A stretch of 64,000 nt of DNA. Origin: Acidobacteriota bacterium. Lineage in GTDB: Bacteria > Acidobacteriota > Terriglobia > Bryobacterales > Bryobacteraceae. The notes under the pieces are model-generated. The model was given only the letters and a program-made list of their open reading frames with translations. It did not search any database and had not been told where the DNA came from. The translations under genes and the position numbers were made by a program. This document shows, in pieces, positions 24,111 through 34,305 of the stretch (position 1 is its first letter; each line of letters begins with the position of its first letter). The stretch spans positions 1 to 64,000 of the forward strand of contig JAFDVZ010000030.1 in NCBI GenBank assembly GCA_018268715.1, given 5' to 3'.

Positions 24111-24511
24111 TGGCGACTCCGCTTTCCTCCATGGCGCTGGTATCGTTCGGCGCTTTCATCGGGTCGTTCGGCGCGGCCTTCCTGAAAGCCGGAGCGACGC
24201 GACTGCAGTTCACCGTGGCGAGCCTGGCCCGCAACTGGCGGCTGGCGCTGGGCGTGTTCTTCTTCTGCTTCTCCTCCATCTTCTTCGTCCTGGGCCTGAA
24301 GGAAGGCGAACTCAGCGTGCTGTATCCGATGGTTTCGCTCGGCTACGTGTGGACGCTGCTGTGGTCGCGGATTTTCTTCGGCGAGCGGTTGACGATGACG
24401 AAACTGGCCGGCCTGGCGCTGATCCTGATCGGCGTGCTGATGGTGGGCCTGGGAACGGAACGGGACCCCGCGGTGCGCGGCGCGCTGAATCCGAGCGGGC
24501 AGGTTCGTTAG
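24110..24511 (+). CDS. EamA/SMR-like small membrane transporter, second of a pair (133 aa)
   Basis: Again four hydrophobic helices (MALVSFGAFIGSFGAAFL, LALGVFFFCFSSIFFVLG, SLGYVWTLLWSRIFFGE, LAGLALILIGVLMVGLG). It shares the GELSVLYP motif and overall layout with the protein encoded immediately upstream and is translationally coupled to it. Paired proteins of this kind include ArnE/ArnF (lipid-linked aminoarabinose flippase) and EbrA/EbrB (drug efflux). The substrate is unknown; a lipid-linked sugar is one possibility given the membrane glycosyltransferase gene a few kilobases away, but that is a guess. Confidence 0.76.
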   Translation: MATPLSSMALVSFGAFIGSFGAAFLKAGATRLQFTVASLARNWRLALGVFFFCFSSIFFVLGLKEGELSVLYPMVSLGYVWTLLWSRIFFGERLTMTKLAGLALILIGVLMVGLGTERDPAVRGALNPSGQVR

Positions 24512-24562
24512 CCGGCGTTGGCCGGGGCGGTCCTGATAAGATGCTCCTCTGGACACAACGTC

Positions 24563-25981
24563 ATGCCGCACTATTTAGCTGTCGACCTGGGCGCGGAAAG
24601 CGGCCGGGTCATGCTGGCCACGCTCGAACGCGGCCGTCTGGAACTTGAGGAACTCCATCGTTTCGCCAACGCTCCGGTGCAACTTCCCACCGGCTTGTAC
24701 TGGGACAGCTTCCGGCTGTTTCACGACATCGTGCGCGGGCTGAGCGTCGCCGGCCGCGAACGCAAGCTGAAGGTGGCGGGCATCGGCATCGACACCTGGG
24801 GCGTCGACTTCGGACTGCTCGGCGCCGACGGCTCCCTGGTGGATTGCCCGCGCCATTACCGGGATCCTCGCAACGACGGAATTCCGGAGCGGTTGTTTGA
24901 AACAGTTCCTCGCGGCGATGTTTTCGCGCACACCGGCATCCAGTTCATGCAGTTCAACTCGATCTACCAGTTGTACGCCATGAAACTGGGCGGATGTCCG
25001 GGGCTGGGCGTGGCGGAGCGGCTGCTGTTCATGCCGGACCTGCTGAGTTACTGGTTGACCGGAGTTCAGAAGAGCGAGGCGTCGATCGCCAGCACGTCGC
25101 AGTTCTACGATCCCCGGAAGAAACGTTTCGCCACGGAGTTGTTTGAGCGGCTGGGGCTGCCCACGTCCATCCTGCCGCCGCTGGTGGAAACCGGAACGCT
25201 GCTGGGGCCGCTGCGGGAGGAGTTGGCGGAGTCGACGAAACTGGGGCCGGCGCCGGTGTACGCGACCGCGGCGCACGACACGGCCTCCGCGGTGGCCGCC
25301 GTGCCGGCGTCGGGCGACCGGTGGTGCTACATCAGCTCCGGTACGTGGTCGCTGATGGGCGTCGAACTCGACGAGCCGGTGATTACGGACCGTTCCCTCG
25401 AACTGAACTTCACCAATGAAATCGGGGCCGGCGGGAAGGTGCGGTTCCTGAAGAACATCGCCGGGCTGTGGCTGTTGCAGGAGTGCCGCCGGGCGTGGGC
25501 CGCCGAGGGCCGCGAGTATAGCTACGAAGAGTTGGCGCGGCTGGCGGCGGAGGCGGGGCCATCGAACGGGACGCTGGACGTCGACGCTTTCCTGCATCCG
25601 GGGCAGATGCCGTTGAAGATCGCGGCTTGGCGGCGGGCGCACAGTCAGCCGGTTCCGGAGACGCCGGGAGAGGTATGCCGAGCGATTTTGGAAGGGTTGG
25701 CGGCGCGGTACGCCGAGGTGCTCGAAAGCCTGGACGAGATTGTGGGCCATCGCATCGAGACGATCCATATCGTCGGCGGAGGATCGCGGCACCGCCTGCT
25801 GAACTCGCTGGTGGCCGAGGCGACGGGAAGACGGGTGATCGCGGGTCCCACGGAAGCCACCGCCATCGGCAATGTCCTCGTGCAGGCCGTCGCGGCGGGT
25901 CAGTTGAGGGACTTGGCCGAGGGCCGGGAGATCGTCCGGGGGGCGTTCGAACTGGAGATCTTCGATCCGCCGGCGGCTTAG
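24563..25981 (+). CDS. rhaB: Rhamnulokinase (472 aa)
   Basis: An FGGY-family carbohydrate kinase. The N-terminal phosphate motif is YLAVDLGAESGRVMLATLE, followed by RFANAPVQLPTGLYWDSFRL, GIGIDTWGVDFGLLGADGSL and YRDPRNDGIPE, all typical of RhaB, which phosphorylates L-rhamnulose to L-rhamnulose-1-phosphate. Further FGGY motifs are TAAHDTASAVAAVPASG, YISSGTWSLMGVELDEPV and IHIVGGGSRHRLLNSLVAEA. The length fits the family (about 470-490). The start is ATG 24563; a further upstream ATG in frame (24518) lacks support. No other rhamnose genes are in view, so the pathway partners must lie elsewhere. Confidence 0.88.
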   Translation: MPHYLAVDLGAESGRVMLATLERGRLELEELHRFANAPVQLPTGLYWDSFRLFHDIVRGLSVAGRERKLKVAGIGIDTWGVDFGLLGADGSLVDCPRHYRDPRNDGIPERLFETVPRGDVFAHTGIQFMQFNSIYQLYAMKLGGCPGLGVAERLLFMPDLLSYWLTGVQKSEASIASTSQFYDPRKKRFATELFERLGLPTSILPPLVETGTLLGPLREELAESTKLGPAPVYATAAHDTASAVAAVPASGDRWCYISSGTWSLMGVELDEPVITDRSLELNFTNEIGAGGKVRFLKNIAGLWLLQECRRAWAAEGREYSYEELARLAAEAGPSNGTLDVDAFLHPGQMPLKIAAWRRAHSQPVPETPGEVCRAILEGLAARYAEVLESLDEIVGHRIETIHIVGGGSRHRLLNSLVAEATGRRVIAGPTEATAIGNVLVQAVAAGQLRDLAEGREIVRGAFELEIFDPPAA

Positions 25982-26011
25982 GACCCAGGCCCAGCCGTTC
26001 GAACGCAGACG

Positions 26012-26902
26012 CTACTTCAGATTTTGTTCGAAGAAGTCGCCGATCCGCTGGCGGTACTCGTCCGCGGCGACCCGGATGCCCGCGATGTGGCCGCCGGTCG
26101 GGATGCGCCAGTACTGCTTCGGCTCCCTCGCGTTGGCGAAGTTGCGGTCGCTGTTGTCGGGAGGGACTACCTTGTCCTCCATGCAGTGGACGATGAGCAG
26201 AGGGCGAGGGCTGATGCGGGCGATGACATCCATGGGACGGATGCGGTTGGGATCGATTCCCGTGCGAAGCTTCACCACCTGCAGCGTGATTGGGGCGAAG
26301 GGGAAGGGCGGCAGTCCGATGAAATGCTCGAAGCTGCTTTCGATGACTCGCGGGGCGTCGCTGAAGCCGCTGTCATCGACCGCCGCTTTGATGCGCGCAT
26401 CGTCGGCCGTGGCCAGCAGGGTTGTCGAACCGCCGAGCGACACGCCCAGGGCGCCGATACGGTTGTGGTCGACGTCGGGGCGGGATACGAGATAGTCCAC
26501 CGCCGAGATCAGGTCGGCTTTTTCTAACTCGCCGAGCGTGACGGCGTCGCCACCGCTCTGGCCGCGGTCGCGCATGTCGTAAGTCAAGATCGAGAAGCCA
26601 CGACGGTGCAGGAAATCGGCATAGGGCAGCATCTGGAGCTTGTTGTCGCCATAGCCGTGCGATAGCACTACCGTGGCGTGCTTCTCGCCAGGAAAGAATT
26701 GCGCGGCGATGCGAACCTTCGTTCGGCTGTCGAAGCTGACGTCCTGTGGGTGTAAGTCGGGGAAGTCCGCCGGTCCTTTGCGATAGTGCGCGGCCTTGGG
26801 ATGGATTGCGCGTTCCGATCCTACCCAGCCCACCGTTAACAGCGCGACCACCACCAGCGCCACGAACCCCAGGGCGATGCGGCGGATCCAGATCTTACTC
26901 AT
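26012..26902 (-). CDS. Membrane-anchored alpha/beta hydrolase (296 aa)
   Basis: An N-terminal membrane segment (WIRRIALGFVALVVVALLTV) anchors the protein. The hydrolase fold is marked by VVLSHGYGDNKLQMLPYADF (oxyanion region), the nucleophile elbow GALGVSLGGSTTL (Ser), RPLLIVHCMEDKVVPPDNSD (acid) and GGHIAG (His). Such proteins are esterases or peptidases of unknown substrate. I chose ATG 26902; its first eight bases overlap the end of the RND transporter gene, so it is the last gene of that efflux operon. Its link to efflux is by position only. Confidence 0.82.
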   Translation of the reverse strand: MSKIWIRRIALGFVALVVVALLTVGWVGSERAIHPKAAHYRKGPADFPDLHPQDVSFDSRTKVRIAAQFFPGEKHATVVLSHGYGDNKLQMLPYADFLHRRGFSILTYDMRDRGQSGGDAVTLGELEKADLISAVDYLVSRPDVDHNRIGALGVSLGGSTTLLATADDARIKAAVDDSGFSDAPRVIESSFEHFIGLPPFPFAPITLQVVKLRTGIDPNRIRPMDVIARISPRPLLIVHCMEDKVVPPDNSDRNFANAREPKQYWRIPTGGHIAGIRVAADEYRQRIGDFFEQNLK

Positions 26903-29900
26903 GCGTCGATGACTCCCACTTGACAATCTTAAGGTCCAACACGCAGATCGAATAGATGACCGGCACCAATAACAACGTGATGAAGGTGGCCGACATCAAT
27001 CCGCCGATCTGGGCGTAACACATCGGCTCCCACAGCGGACCGCCGTGGGCGGCCAGGGGGAACAACGCGATCACCGTCGCTCCGACTGTAATCAGCACCG
27101 GGCGCAATCGCATGATGCCGGCGTCGAGCACGGCCTGCTCAAACGGTTCGCCCTCCATGCGCTTTTCCTCGATGAAGTCGAACAGCACGATAATGTGACT
27201 GACGATAACTCCCACCAGGCTGACAATGCCGAGAAATCCCATGAAGCCGAACGGCGATCCCATGATCCACAACGCGAACAGGGCGCCCATGGCTCCGTAG
27301 GGGACCGCGGCGAAGACGATGAACGGCTTGATGGCGTTGTGGAATTGGAAGGCGAGGGCGACGAAGATCGCCACCACGGAGATGGCCAGAACCTGAGTCA
27401 GGTTCTTGAACCCGGCCACCTGCTTTTCTTCTTCGCCGCCGATTTCCAGGCGGTATCCGGGGGGCAGCGTAGCTTCCAGGGCGTGTAGCTTGGGTTTGGC
27501 CGCCGTCATGATTTCCGAGGAGTAATAGCCGGGTTCGGGCACGGCCGAAACGGTGATGGTCCGGAATTGGTTCCGCCGGCGAATCACCTCGTTGCGCAGG
27601 CTGTAGTCGACGCGCGATATCTGCCGCAATGGCACTTTCTGAGAGCCGGTGTTCGAGAAGACGTAGAGGTTGTTCACCGAGTCGAGGCCGGAACGTTCAT
27701 CGGCCCGGAGCCTCGCAACCACGGGTATCTGCTTGTCGCCTTCGCGGAGAGTGGTCACCGAATAGCCGTTAATTCCGGTGGCGGAAGAGGCGGCGACGTC
27801 CAGATTCGTGATGCCCGCCAGATTCGCTTTGTCCGAGTCGATGGCTAACTCGACGTTGAAGCGATCCTCGCCCCAGTCGTCGCGAATGCGGGCCGCTTGG
27901 GGAACTTCCTCGAAGATTTTCTTGACTCGATTGGCGATCTCCCGAAGAGCCGTGATGTCGCCTCCGGATATTCGCACGCCCACCGGCAGGCCGACAGCAT
28001 CGCCCGTTTCCAACTGACGAACATCGATGCGCGCGCCGGCCACCTCACGACTCAGCCTGGCCTGTAACTCGTCGAGCAGCGCCGAGGTGTCGTGCTTGTC
28101 CTTAAACAGCAGCACGATTTGCGCGAAGTTCGGGTGCGTGGGCTCCGGCGCAAGCGAATACCAGAAGCGCGGCGCGCCTCCGCCGACGAAGGCGTTCATC
28201 GACTGAAGCGGCCGCTTGCGCTCTTCGGATAACTTCTGCGTGATCGCTTCCACTTCGAGCGCCGTGCGGTTGGATGACTCGAACGAGGCGTCCTCGGGCA
28301 GGGCGATGTTGATGTAGGCGAGATAGGACAGGTCCTTGGGGAAGAACTGCTGCTTGAGGGTCTTGCCGATGTAGGCGCCCACCCCCAGCACGACGAAGGA
28401 GGCGAGCAGCGCCGCCCAGCGCCGGCGGATCAGAAATTGGCCGAAGCGGTAGTATTTCGCCGGGAAGCCCTGGCTGCGCCGTTCCTCGATCGTCGCCTCG
28501 CGCTTGGGCCGCAGCAGGTAATAGCCGAGCAGCGGAATGAAGGTCATCGACACGACTCGCGACGCCACCAGCGAGCATCCCATGACCACAGGCAGCGAAT
28601 ACAGGAACCGTCCCGTATTCCCGGGCAGGATCAGGAACGGCAGATAGGCGACGATGTTGGTCACCGTGGCGTACATGATGGCGGTGGCGAGTTTGGTCGG
28701 CCCCAGCCACGCCGCGATGCGCCTGGGCCAGCCTTCGGAGAGGTCGCGCTTGATGGCGTCGCCGGCCACCACGGGGTCGTCCACCAGCAGTCCCAGGGCG
28801 ATGATCAGCGTCGCGATGGACACCTGTTGCAGGTCGACGCCCAGCGTGTACATCATGCCGAAGGTCATGAGGAGCGTGATGGGAATCGCCAGCGCCATCA
28901 ACAGCGCCGAACGCCACTCCCAGAAGCCGATGAACGACACCACCACCACCAGCACGATGGCCTCATACAGGCTGCGCATGAAGAGTTCGATGTTCTCTTC
29001 CACCTGCTTGGGCTGATCGCTGGTGCGGGCGACGATCAGGTCCTTGGGAAGACGCGTCGCAAGGTCGGCGAGCGTTGAATCGACGGCCTCCTGGAACTTG
29101 TTGATCTGCTGTCCGGCGCCCATCTGGACGCTCAGGGTGACGGCGCGCGTGCGCTGCCATTGGCCCTTGTCGTCCTTCCACCGGTAGTAGGAAAGATAGC
29201 GCGGCGGATTGTCGTAATCGCGGGCGGTGTCCACCACGTCGCGCAGGTAGAGCGGCGCGCCGTAGGAGGTCGCGCCGACCGCTACATCGCCAATCTCCGA
29301 GACGCTGTGGAACTCGCCGGAAGGGTTGATGGAGACGTTCTTGCCGCTCAGGTCGATCTGTCCGCCGGCCACGGTGATGTTGCGGGCCTGCAGGATGTTC
29401 GGCAGGTTTTCGACGCGCAGCCCGTAGGAGGCCAGGCGTTCCTGTGAGTACAGCAGATAGACCTTTTCGGGCAGCACGCCGGAGCGAGTCACCTTGGCCA
29501 CCAGCGGCGGCCCGTCCGGAGTCCGCTCCGTGGCTAGCAGCGACTTCTCCATCGCGTCGGTGAAGTTATCCAATTCCCGATAACTGTACTTTTCGCCCGC
29601 CACGGCGGCTAACTTGGCGGGTAACTGCGCCAAGTCGCGCACGACGAACGGCTGCCAGGAGTCAGGGTGGAAGACATAGGTCCGGAAGCGGTCCCGCATG
29701 AACTCCTGGAGCCGGGCGTAGATGGCGTTGTCGTCGGCCCCGGTCTCGGCGTCGATGCCGATGAACCCGGCGCCGCGAAGCAGGCGGATGTCGCGAGCCG
29801 CCCCACGGGGACGGACGTACTCGATGAACTGATTCGCCGCCAATTCCAGCAGGCGCTGGTCGATTCCGGTGGGATGGCAGAACAGCAGCGAAACGCGCCT

Positions 29901-30464
29901 GGCGTCGCCCGGCGGCCGCACCTTGTTGATCGCCTCGCGGATGGCCTGCTCGCGCAGAGCGAGTTCGGCGGCGTCCGCCTTGGGGCTCGCGACGGTCAGC
30001 AGCAGGGTGGCGGTGTCGCCGAAGTCGCGGACGTAGTTAATGGGTCCCGCTCCTTGCGGCAGGGTGCGGATGGCCGCCAGCCGTCCGCCGATGTCGTCAA
30101 GGGTCTGGCCCGTCTCGCTCAGCCGGTCCGACAGCGTAATGGTGACCGTGGAGACGCTGCCGCGCGAGACCGAATCGATGCGCGAGACGTTGGAATTCGA
30201 CGCGATGGTTTGCTCAATGGCGCGCGTCACCAACTCCTCCACGCGCTCGGCGCTCGCGCCGGGCCAGGGAGTCACCACCATGGCCTGTTTGGCGGGAATG
30301 TCGGGGTCCTTGCGCTGCGGCATCTTGAAGTAGCCGAACAGCCCCCACACGATGGTCCCAATCAGCAGGACCCAGGTGATGTGCGGGTTCTCCACCGAAA
30401 AGCGGGCGGTGTTTTTCAGATGCTCGACGCTCTTCGGATCGGGCGGCGCGTGGCCGGCGCTCAT
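26895..30464 (-). CDS. RND efflux pump inner-membrane permease (1189 aa)
   Basis: A proton-driven AcrB/HAE1-like transporter. The first helix is NPHITWVLLIGTIVWGLFG; the conserved periplasmic entry follows (RKDPDIPAKQAMVVTPWPGA, then SAERVEELVTRAIEQTI). The central helices contain EAIVLVVVVSFIGFWEWRSA, ITLLMTFGMMYTLGVDLQQV and ALGLLVDDPVVAGDAI, the relay helix region with paired Asp (DD). The C-terminal half repeats the layout (IKPFIVFAAVPYGAMGALFA, MRLRPVLITVGATVIALFPL). It is about 100 residues longer than AcrB. The start overlaps the adaptor stop by four bases (30461-30464). Together with the adaptor and outer-membrane gene it forms a complete tripartite pump; the substrate is unknown. Confidence 0.92.
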   Translation of the reverse strand: MSAGHAPPDPKSVEHLKNTARFSVENPHITWVLLIGTIVWGLFGYFKMPQRKDPDIPAKQAMVVTPWPGASAERVEELVTRAIEQTIASNSNVSRIDSVSRGSVSTVTITLSDRLSETGQTLDDIGGRLAAIRTLPQGAGPINYVRDFGDTATLLLTVASPKADAAELALREQAIREAINKVRPPGDARRVSLLFCHPTGIDQRLLELAANQFIEYVRPRGAARDIRLLRGAGFIGIDAETGADDNAIYARLQEFMRDRFRTYVFHPDSWQPFVVRDLAQLPAKLAAVAGEKYSYRELDNFTDAMEKSLLATERTPDGPPLVAKVTRSGVLPEKVYLLYSQERLASYGLRVENLPNILQARNITVAGGQIDLSGKNVSINPSGEFHSVSEIGDVAVGATSYGAPLYLRDVVDTARDYDNPPRYLSYYRWKDDKGQWQRTRAVTLSVQMGAGQQINKFQEAVDSTLADLATRLPKDLIVARTSDQPKQVEENIELFMRSLYEAIVLVVVVSFIGFWEWRSALLMALAIPITLLMTFGMMYTLGVDLQQVSIATLIIALGLLVDDPVVAGDAIKRDLSEGWPRRIAAWLGPTKLATAIMYATVTNIVAYLPFLILPGNTGRFLYSLPVVMGCSLVASRVVSMTFIPLLGYYLLRPKREATIEERRSQGFPAKYYRFGQFLIRRRWAALLASFVVLGVGAYIGKTLKQQFFPKDLSYLAYINIALPEDASFESSNRTALEVEAITQKLSEERKRPLQSMNAFVGGGAPRFWYSLAPEPTHPNFAQIVLLFKDKHDTSALLDELQARLSREVAGARIDVRQLETGDAVGLPVGVRISGGDITALREIANRVKKIFEEVPQAARIRDDWGEDRFNVELAIDSDKANLAGITNLDVAASSATGINGYSVTTLREGDKQIPVVARLRADERSGLDSVNNLYVFSNTGSQKVPLRQISRVDYSLRNEVIRRRNQFRTITVSAVPEPGYYSSEIMTAAKPKLHALEATLPPGYRLEIGGEEEKQVAGFKNLTQVLAISVVAIFVALAFQFHNAIKPFIVFAAVPYGAMGALFALWIMGSPFGFMGFLGIVSLVGVIVSHIIVLFDFIEEKRMEGEPFEQAVLDAGIMRLRPVLITVGATVIALFPLAAHGGPLWEPMCYAQIGGLMSATFITLLLVPVIYSICVLDLKIVKWESSTHE

Positions 30465-31645
30465 GGGATCACCTCGACCGTATCGCCTTCGGTGATCAGC
30501 GTGCCTCCCGTGCTGATGACGCGGTCCCCCTGATTGACGCCTGTCACCGCGATGTTCTCGCCGTAGGTGTCGCCGAGCTTCACCGCGCGCCGCCGCGCCT
30601 GCTTGCCCTCCACCACCATCACGGCGAATCCGCCGGACGATTCCGGATCGCGGACGATGGCCTTCAGCGGGACCACCGTCACCGCCTTCGCCTCGCCCGA
30701 TCCTCCAATGGTCACCGTCGCGATCATGCCCGGGCGCAGCTGCCCGCCGGCGTTGGCGATCGCCATCTCCACCTGAAACAGTCGCGTATTCGCATCCGCG
30801 GCGGCGGCGACCACCTGGACCACGCCCTTGAACGTCCGGTCGGGCAGCGCTTCGAGGAACAGCGGCACGCTGACGCCCGGCCGCAGGCTGACGGCCAGGC
30901 GGTCCGGCACGCCGAACGACGCTTTCACCATCGCCGTGTCGGCCAGCACGAAGGCGGGCGTTCCCGGTCCCACCATGCTGCCGATGTCGACGTTGCGCTG
31001 GAGGATCGACGCGGCGAAGGGCGCTTGAATGGCGGTGTCGGACTTGGCCAGGCTGGCGGTGGCGACGGCCGCTTCGGCGGTGTTGATGCGCGCTCCGACG
31101 CCGGCGATCTGCGAGCGCGCCGCCTCCACCTGCGCCCGCGTCGCGTCGAACTGCGCCTTGGCGCCGTCGTAATCGGTCTTGGTCAGGCTCTTGCGTTCGA
31201 ACAGGAAGCGGGCGCGCTCGAAGTCGGCGGCGGCCTTGGCGGCGGCGGCCTCGGCTTGCGCCAGTTGGGCCTTGGCCGTATGCTCGCCCTGCCGCGCCTC
31301 GTTCAACTGGCCGGTAGCCTGGTTCACCTGCAGATCGTAATCCTTCTCGCGCAGGCGAGCGAGCACAGTTCCCTCGGGCACCGTGTCGCCGGGTTCGAGA
31401 TTCCGTTGACGTCCGTCGGCGCCGTTCACTCGATAGATGTCGGCGACGTAGCCGCCCAGACGGAACGCCAGGTTCACTGTGCGGTTGGGCAGGATGGAGG
31501 CGGAGTAGCGCTCGCCGCTGTGCGGCGTGAACAGCTCCACGGTGGTGACGTGCACCGGCGTGGGCGGCTTATCCGGTTTCGGCGCTTCCTGCCGGCACGC
31601 GGCCAATGCAAACGTCAGAAACAGAATGAGAGCGGTGCGTTTCAT
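30461..31645 (-). CDS. Periplasmic adaptor of the RND pump, lipoprotein (394 aa)
   Basis: The signal sequence MKRTALILFLTFALAACRQ has a lipobox Cys at residue 17, so it is anchored to the inner membrane. The membrane fusion protein layout follows: a beta-barrel/lipoyl start (NRTVNLAFRLGGYVADIYRV), a long alanine-rich coiled coil (AAAKAAADFERARFLFERKS, QVEAARSQIAGVGARINTAE), the second lipoyl half (SDTAIQAPFAASILQRNVDI) and the beta-barrel (GVSVPLFLEALPDRTFKGVV). It joins the RND permease to the TolC-like channel. The start overlaps the channel gene stop and its stop overlaps the RND start, both by ATGA. Confidence 0.92.
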   Translation of the reverse strand: MKRTALILFLTFALAACRQEAPKPDKPPTPVHVTTVELFTPHSGERYSASILPNRTVNLAFRLGGYVADIYRVNGADGRQRNLEPGDTVPEGTVLARLREKDYDLQVNQATGQLNEARQGEHTAKAQLAQAEAAAAKAAADFERARFLFERKSLTKTDYDGAKAQFDATRAQVEAARSQIAGVGARINTAEAAVATASLAKSDTAIQAPFAASILQRNVDIGSMVGPGTPAFVLADTAMVKASFGVPDRLAVSLRPGVSVPLFLEALPDRTFKGVVQVVAAAADANTRLFQVEMAIANAGGQLRPGMIATVTIGGSGEAKAVTVVPLKAIVRDPESSGGFAVMVVEGKQARRRAVKLGDTYGENIAVTGVNQGDRVISTGGTLITEGDTVEVIP

Positions 31646-32970
31646 TGATCCTCTCCCAATGCGCGTTCGAATTCAGCCTTGGCCGTCCAATATGCGGCCA
31701 GCGCCTGCTGCGAATTCGCGGCCGCCTGTTCGAGCTTCGCCTGCGCTTCCAGCACGTCCTTGAGCAGCGACGCCCGCACCTGGTAGCGATCCTTGGCGAC
31801 GCGCAAGCCTTCGGCGGCGGTGCGTCGCGCCAGTTCCGCGACGTTCAACTGCCCGCGGGCCTGGCGAAGCTGGCGGAACTTATCGTTCACGTCGATGACG
31901 ATCAGGCTTTCGGCGTCCCGTGCGCCATTGGCGGCCTGTTCGGCGACATCGCGCTTTTCGGCCAGTTCGTACTTCTTACGATTCCAGTCCCAAACCTCCC
32001 AGGACATGCTCACGCCGACGCTGCTGAAGTGGCTGGGGATGAACTGGTTGAAGTTCACCAGCGTGACGTGGTTGAAGTCGGCGGAGATGTCGGGGATGTA
32101 CTCGGAGCGCTTGGCGCGGACGTCGGACTGAGCCGCCTCGACGCGCAGCCGGGCCTGTCGGACCTCGGGCCGCATCTCGAGGGCGCGCTTGCGGGCCAGG
32201 GCGATGTCGGCCTCGAACTCGGACGCCGGTCCGATCGACGTCACCGTGAACTCGCTCAGCACGTCGCGCCCGAGCAACTGGTTCAACTGCTCCTTGGCGG
32301 TGGCCTGTTGATCCTCGAGCGTGATGCGCGTCTGCTCGGTCTTGGCCAGGTTCGTCTGCACCGCCAGCGCGTCGGATTCGAGAGCCGCCTGCTGCTTCAC
32401 GTAATCCGACGTCATGCGGTCCAGCTCCTTATATAACGCCAGCGTCTGGCGGACGGCGGCGAGCGAGCTGTCGAACTGCTGGATGCCGTAATACAGCTTG
32501 CGGACGTTGCGAACCACGTCGAGACGTTGCTGGCGGCCCTGTTCCTCGGCGATGCGCGTATTCAGCTTGAGCGTCGCGATGTTCAGGCGGATGCGCCGGA
32601 TGGTGGTGAGCGGCTGCTGGAGGCGCGCGATCATGATCGCGGTCGGCTGAAGCGGCGTGCTGACCTTCACGTCCTCCGCCGGCACCGGGCCGATGCCGGG
32701 GAAGACGCCCAGCAAGCCGCGATTGAAGGTGAAGTCGAAGGATTGCAGTTGCTGCGAGCCGAGAACGTAGAGGTTCAATCCGGGATACAGCCGCGTCCGG
32801 ACCTGCGCTACCTTGCTATTCGCCTTCGATACGTCGAGCAGCGCGTTCCGAATCGAGCGGTTCTGTTTGAGGGCCAGTTGGACGGCCTGTTCGAGCGTCA
32901 ACTCCTCGGCCCGGAGGGAAGCGGCGAGCAAAATGAGGCAGGCCGGTTGGAGCCACCGTGTCAATGTCAT
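31642..32970 (-). CDS. TolC-like outer membrane efflux channel (442 aa)
   Basis: A signal peptide (LTRWLQPACLILLAASLRAE) is followed by the outer membrane efflux protein pattern of two long helical hairpins per half: LTLEQAVQLALKQNRSIRN, RALEMRPEVRQARLRVEAAQ, AKRSEYIPDISADFNHVTLV and RRTAAEGLRVAKDRYQVRAS. The length is normal for the family. It is the first gene of the RND part of the operon, with its own possible promoter (TATACT on the minus strand at 33010-33015) in the 70-base gap after the ABC permease genes. Confidence 0.9.
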   Translation of the reverse strand: MTLTRWLQPACLILLAASLRAEELTLEQAVQLALKQNRSIRNALLDVSKANSKVAQVRTRLYPGLNLYVLGSQQLQSFDFTFNRGLLGVFPGIGPVPAEDVKVSTPLQPTAIMIARLQQPLTTIRRIRLNIATLKLNTRIAEEQGRQQRLDVVRNVRKLYYGIQQFDSSLAAVRQTLALYKELDRMTSDYVKQQAALESDALAVQTNLAKTEQTRITLEDQQATAKEQLNQLLGRDVLSEFTVTSIGPASEFEADIALARKRALEMRPEVRQARLRVEAAQSDVRAKRSEYIPDISADFNHVTLVNFNQFIPSHFSSVGVSMSWEVWDWNRKKYELAEKRDVAEQAANGARDAESLIVIDVNDKFRQLRQARGQLNVAELARRTAAEGLRVAKDRYQVRASLLKDVLEAQAKLEQAAANSQQALAAYWTAKAEFERALGEDQ

Positions 32971-33009
32971 TCGGGTAAGCGCCCTTTATCCGAATTTTGA
33001 GCGTAGGCA

Positions 33010-33015
33010 AGTATA
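33010..33015 (-). promoter_or_regulatory. Candidate -10 element upstream of the TolC-like gene
   Basis: The minus strand reads TTATACT here, giving a TATACT hexamer about 40 bases before the ATG at 32970. It would allow the efflux genes to be transcribed apart from the ABC permease pair. Confidence 0.45.
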
Positions 33016-33040
33016 ACACGGCCCCGGCGCCGCGCCGATC

Positions 33041-34305
33041 CTATTCGTAACGCAGGGCTTCCACTGGATCCAGGCGCGAGGCCTTCACCGCTGGCCACAC
33101 TCCGAAGAACACTCCAATGGCCACCGAAACGGTGAAGCCTGTGACCACCGCCCACGTGGGGACGGAGGACTTGAGCGACGGCGCGATCAGGCTGACCACC
33201 AGCGTCACCAGGATCGAGAATGCGATGCCCAGCATGCCTCCCGCTCCGGTCAGCGCCACCGCCTCGCTGAGAAACTGCATGACGATGTCTCCGCGCCGCG
33301 CGCCCAGCGCCTTGCGGACGCCGATTTCGCGCGTGCGTTCGGTGACGCTCACCAGCATGATATTCATCACGCCGATGCCTCCCACCAGCAGGCCCAGGCC
33401 CGAGATGGCGATGGAGATCATGATGATCATGCCGGTGATCTTGTTGAAGTTCTCGATGATCGAGTCCGCCGTGGAGATGGAGAAGTCGTCATCCTCGCCG
33501 CGCGGCGTGTGGCGAAGGCGGCGCAGGGCGTTGCGGATCTCCTCGATGGCGTCGACGCGCAGGCCGGGCCGGGCCTTGGCGGTGATGAAGTAGTTCTCCG
33601 ATTGCGGATAGCGGACGCGCGCCGTTTCAAGTGGAATCAGCACTTGACGGTCCAGTCCGTTCTCGCCGAAAAAGCCGCCCTTGGCCGGAGCGAAGACGCC
33701 GATCACGGTGTACTCGGCGCCGTCGATCATCATGGCGCGGCCGATTGAGGCGCCGTCCGGGAACAGGGCGTCGGCCAGGCTCGATCCGATGCAGGCCACG
33801 CGTTGGGCGCGGTTGGCCTCCTCCGGCGTGAAGACGCGGCCGGCGCGAAGCTCCCGCGGCGACATATTAAAGAGGTTGGCGGTCTGGCCGGACAGCGACA
33901 TGTTGTCGGACTCAAAGCCCGGCACCTTGGCCGAAAAGACCTGGCCCGATTTCGGCATGATGAAAACGCTGGCGCCGACATCCTCGATGCTGCGCACATT
34001 GGCCTTCAGGTAGTCGGCGTATTCGGGCCGCAGTTGTTTCCGCTTCAGTTCCTTCGGGCGGGCCTGGGCGCCGCCGGGATCGCCGCTGACGCGCGCGATG
34101 AAGATATTGTCCGGGCCGAATTCGAGGAAGAAGTCCTCGATTCCCTTGCGCAGTCCCGCGAGCAACGATGCGACGGTGACCACCGTGGTGATGCCGATGA
34201 CGATGCCGAGAATGGTCAGGCCGGAGCGGAACTTGTGCGCCCACACCTGGTCGAGCGACATCTTGAGCGTCGCCAGGAAGCCGATCCGCATGGTGGTTGG
34301 GGCGA

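Noticed and set aside
24575..25792. Minus-strand open frame of 405 codons
   Set aside because: Antisense of rhaB; composition is Arg/Gln/His-rich with no domain.
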